The translations under genes and the position numbers were made by a program. 64,000 bases of DNA, taken from Choristoneura fumiferana (taxonomy: Eukaryota; Arthropoda; Insecta; Lepidoptera; Tortricidae). The notes below the pieces were generated by a model that made no database searches, was not told where the DNA came from, and saw only the letters and a list, made by a program, of their open reading frames with translations. Of the stretch, positions 55,001 through 58,000 are shown one piece after another. Position 1 is the stretch's first letter, and each line of letters begins with the position of its first letter. The stretch lies in NCBI RefSeq assembly GCF_025370935.1, contig NC_133485.1, positions 12,521,854 to 12,585,853 of the forward strand, in the 5' to 3' direction.

Positions 55001-58000
55001 ACCGCCAGCTTTTCCCATTGCAGCAAGGAAGCCTATATCTTTAAGATTCTTCCAGGTAAGATCTTTGCCTCGGTCATAAAAGCCTTTTCTTTCAAATAGC
55101 AATTTTAACAATGCAATTGGCTGTTGAGTGCCGTAAGTGTCAACCTGTTTAATAAATTAAAAAGAAATAGTATTCCTTATTATGTTTTAATCAAAATTTG
55201 TTGCAAAAAGCCAACGGCACGCGGTGTTCCCAGGCGGTCACCCATCCAAGTACTGACCGCGCCCGACGTTGCTTAACTTCGGTGATCGGACGAGAACCGG
55301 TGTATTCAACGTGGTATGGACGTTGGCAAACAAAAAAGTGAAATAAAGGTAGTAATTTTTCATTCCTTTTCACTGATCAATGACATCATAGTTAATTATA
55401 AACAGTGATTTATCTATCTATATATAAATAAAAAAATATCATAAAATGTGTTGCTAAGCGCAAAACTGGGAACGGCTGGACCGATTTCGCTAATTCTTTG
55501 TTTGTTGTGTTCGATATTATCAGAAGGTTTTTATGGAAGAAAATATAGAAAAAATCAACGGGAGCGAAGCCGCGGGCAACAGCTAGTTTTAGGATAAATA
55601 CAAAGTAAACAAATTCTAAAGTACTGAGGTAGGTAGAAGTTTTCTTACGATAGGCATATTCATGTCATCAATGAAAACAAGCATTTTCTTGCCAACGGGT
55701 GGTCCGAAAGTGTCTTTAGTGCGTTTCTCTACTACAGATTCCAAGTTTCGTTGCACATCCATGGACGAGGTTCGAGATGAGAAATTCATTTGTTGGATAA
55801 TCTATAAATAAAAATGTACAGGTAAATAAAATGTAAAGATGAAGACAAGTAGCAAAAAGCCAACGGCACGCGGTGTTCCCAGGCGGTCACCCATCCAAGT
55901 ACTGACCGCGCCCGACGTTGCTTAACTTCGGTGATCGGACGAGAACCGGTGTTTTCAACGTGGTATGGACGTTGGCAAACATACTTTTGAAAAATGTCGA
56001 CAGTTGCTAACGTGTCCATCTCTCTCTAATATTAGAATTGGCAACTGCACAAACAAAAACACAATACATATTTTTGTTTTTAATTCTGGAAGTTACTTAC
56101 GAATTTATCAGCTGGCATCCCTCGGAGGTAATTGGTGATGATGGCAGTTTTAGAGGTTCCAGTATCGCCTACCAGCAATACTGGTCTCTCTACCTACATA
56201 AGATAGACGCCATTATTATAGCCGTACAAAACAAAAGATGATTTTGAGTTTCAATATATAAATAAAAGTTCAACGATACATTATGTACTTTTCATAGGCA
56301 GCGAAAAGATTCCATCTAAGTAGGTTCGTTTCAGATTTTACGGCATAATATTGACTCCTGGTAAAACTTACCCCTTCCATGATCTTGATGAGCCAGGTCA
56401 TCCGTAACGTGTCCACGGTGGGCACCAGGACCGCAGAGAACCTCATGTCACGGTCGTGGACGTACTCCGGGACCAGCCACTCCCACGCCTCCCAGGTCTT
56501 TGTTTCCAGCTCCAGACAGTAGTCATAGAGGGTAGGCTTACCCATGGGGAAATGTTCTGGAGACGTTTGTTTACTGATTAAGGCGTATTGCCGCCAGATG
56601 TGCGAGGAGGCGTTACGAGGAACGTGTTTGTTATGAACAGGGCTCGAACTTTTGCGTGCGGATGACGTCATATCGCATATAGGCCAGACCAGATACGACC
56701 AGACCACCAGACCACCACCACCACCACGACCAGAGCACCACCACCAGACCACGACCAGATGGCCTAGTGGTTAGAGAACCTGACTACGAAGCTTGAGGTC
56801 CCGGGTTCGATTCCCGTGTCGGGGCAGATATTTTGTATGAAATTTGTTCTCGGGTCTTGGGTGTTTAATATGTATTTAAGTATGTATCTATCTATATAAT
56901 TATATTTATCCGTTGCTTAGTACCCATAACACAAGCTTTGCTAAGCTTACTTTGGGACTAGGTTAATTGGTGTGAATTGTACCGTGATATTTATTTTATT
57001 TATTATTATAGAATAATATGATTCACATACCTAGTCTTTTCAAATTCAAATTCAACTTCAACTACAAATTCAAATATTTATATTTGCAATCGCAAAATTT
57101 ATTTCGTAAATAATTACCACTTATCAACCTTTTTAATGAATCGATATCGCCACTTCAAATGAGCAGCAGAACATAGTCTTTGACTGAGATTGTCTTTCTG
57201 ATATTAACAACTAGCTTTTGCCCGCGGCTTCGTCCGCGTGGAATTCGGTTATCGCGCGCTGTTCCCTCGGGAACTGTGCAGTTTTGCGGCATAAAAAGTA
57301 GTCTATGTCGCTCGGGTCCATAAACAATCTCTATGCCAAAAACCACGTCGATTCGTCGCTCCGTTTCGACGTGAAAGACGGACAAACATACTAACACATA
57401 CACTTTCGCATTTATAATATTAGTATGGATAAATTGGCGTGATTGTTTAGCCGATTTATTATCACAATTATGTGTATGATTGCCAAAATTTCATCTTTAC
57501 AAGAATATTGTTACAATAATCCTCTTGCTGCGATCAAAATACCTATGCTAAAAATTTGCAATGGAAGACATTTGATATAAATGTATTTTATAATTATAAT
57601 ACATCTACTTTTATTATAAACTAGCTGGTGCTCGCGGCTTCGCCAGTGTAGTTTTTTTTAATTTTCTAAATCTTCTTTTATAAGAACCTTCTTCTGACAA
57701 TACCAAACACAACAAAAAAAAAGAATTAGCGAAATCGGTCCAGCCGTTCACACGTGATGCTGTGACCAAGGGAAATAGGGATTAATTTTTATAACTATTA
57801 AGATAATCGTACCTTACGATAACAAGTTTCGTGAATCTTATTTTATTTACCACATCATTCTGTATGCAAAATGGCGTAATTTTTACATCATCTTACTCAA
57901 AGTTCGAGCCCTGGTTATGAATGAACCTATAGGAACGCGTCATTTACTCCGCTAGCTGCGCTGTTTGCGCTCCGTTGAGCTGTTTCCAATAAAGCTGCGC

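Larger units (their letters stand above)
56638..57913. mobile_element. hAT-type non-autonomous transposon, 1276 bases
   Basis: Perfect 15-base terminal inverted repeats (CAGGGCTCGAACTTT) and an 8-base target duplication GTTATGAA at 56630-56637 and 57914-57921. CAGGG ends with an 8-bp duplication are the mark of the hAT superfamily. Inside are a CCA-rich microsatellite (56690-56758), a tRNA-like SINE (56757-57010), a Lep1-like Helitron (57211-57429) and a second Helitron fragment. I see no transposase frame. Confidence 0.85.

Noticed and set aside
56638..56760. 160-codon minus-strand frame extending exon x4 rightwards through a GGW-rich N-terminus
   Set aside because: The extension reads through a CCA microsatellite and transposon ends. 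A consensus acceptor at 56557 joins x3 in phase.
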